Source: Membranipora membranacea
Lineage: Eukaryota; Bryozoa; Gymnolaemata; Cheilostomatida; Membraniporidae
Direction: 5' to 3'
Length of the DNA stretch: 60,000 bases
NCBI GenBank assembly: GCA_914767715.1
Contig: OU612071.1
Span: forward strand, 10,525,493-10,585,492
Shown: positions 59,745-60,000 of the stretch, piece by piece
Layout: every line of letters begins with the position of its first letter
Position numbering within the stretch: position 1 is the first letter of the stretch
Position numbers and translations under genes: made by a program
Notes under the pieces: generated by a model
Database searches by the model: none
Told to the model about the DNA's origin: nothing
What the model saw: the letters and a program-made list of their open reading frames with translations, nothing else

Positions 59745-60000
59745 TTTGTCAGGAGGAGATAATCACTAAATTCAGCCAATACTTTTAATGATCTGAGTTA
59801 CTGTTACTATGATTGCCAACCAAATATTTCGTGTGTGTGATTTTATTCGTGCTCTAATGCCAAAGTTTAACAAGAATTTTTTCATTAACCATAGATGCTT
59901 TTTGTACGTGATGTGTGCCTCACTATTAAACAATTGGTATAGATTTACATTCAATTTAGTTTTAGAGTAATTTTGATTTAATAATTCATAGCCTTACCAC
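59745..60000. other. Window end, no gene seen
   Basis: AT-rich sequence with no supported frame. The minus-strand frame 59772-59954 has no features. Confidence 0.4.

Overview
This is a eukaryotic, almost certainly metazoan, AT-rich invertebrate window. Genes are split by GT-AG introns of a few hundred bases. A PKN-type AGC kinase C-terminus, THAP-domain and P-element-like transposases, a CR1/Jockey-like LINE, a tRNA-derived SINE and a hAT (ZBED) copy are all present. Bacterial signals such as operons, Shine-Dalgarno sites and CRISPR arrays are absent. The species cannot be read from the sequence; a sponge, cnidarian or other marine invertebrate would fit, but that is inference.

Layout. 0-7 kb: last exon of a P2X7-intracellular-domain protein (+), a THAP/Kolobok-like multi-exon gene (-), a tRNA-derived SINE, and the last two exons of a PKN-like kinase (+). 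The kinase 3'UTR carries five CTATTTATAG boxes. 7-13.6 kb: two small secreted-peptide genes, short tandem repeats, a run of DR5-spaced AGGTCA half-sites, and a two-exon unknown gene. 13.8-17.6 kb: a P-element-like transposase gene (-) and a truncated LINE (-) with a (TTCAC)n tail. 19-27.6 kb: two related two-exon amphipathic-peptide genes in opposite orientation, separated by a 1.38-kb tandem duplication that contains a MITE-like element. 28-36.4 kb: a multi-exon minus-strand gene whose phase-consistent exons end in the C-terminal half of a PIF1-like helicase. A P-element-like transposase copy sits in one of its introns on the other strand.

35.9-59.4 kb is dominated by a ~10-kb segmental duplication in direct orientation: A1 (35.9-41.2) + C1 (42.8-45.5), and A2 (47.5-53.1) + C2 (56.6-59.1). 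Each A unit carries a secreted-peptide gene and a first exon of another gene. Each C unit carries an unrecognised ORF (starting MSDDSC) with a shared in-frame TAG. A 1.8-kb near-palindrome separates A1 from C1. A2 and C2 are separated by a 2.26-kb element with 468-bp direct terminal repeats, inserted into a tandem array, and by an array of short hairpins. A decayed hAT transposase lies between the two duplicates.

The most interesting theme is the scatter of at least five, probably six, very small secreted-peptide genes. Four have a 5'UTR splice acceptor just before the ATG, and two clearly share a phase-1 intron directly after the signal peptide. They look like host-defence or signalling peptides, but no function is proven.
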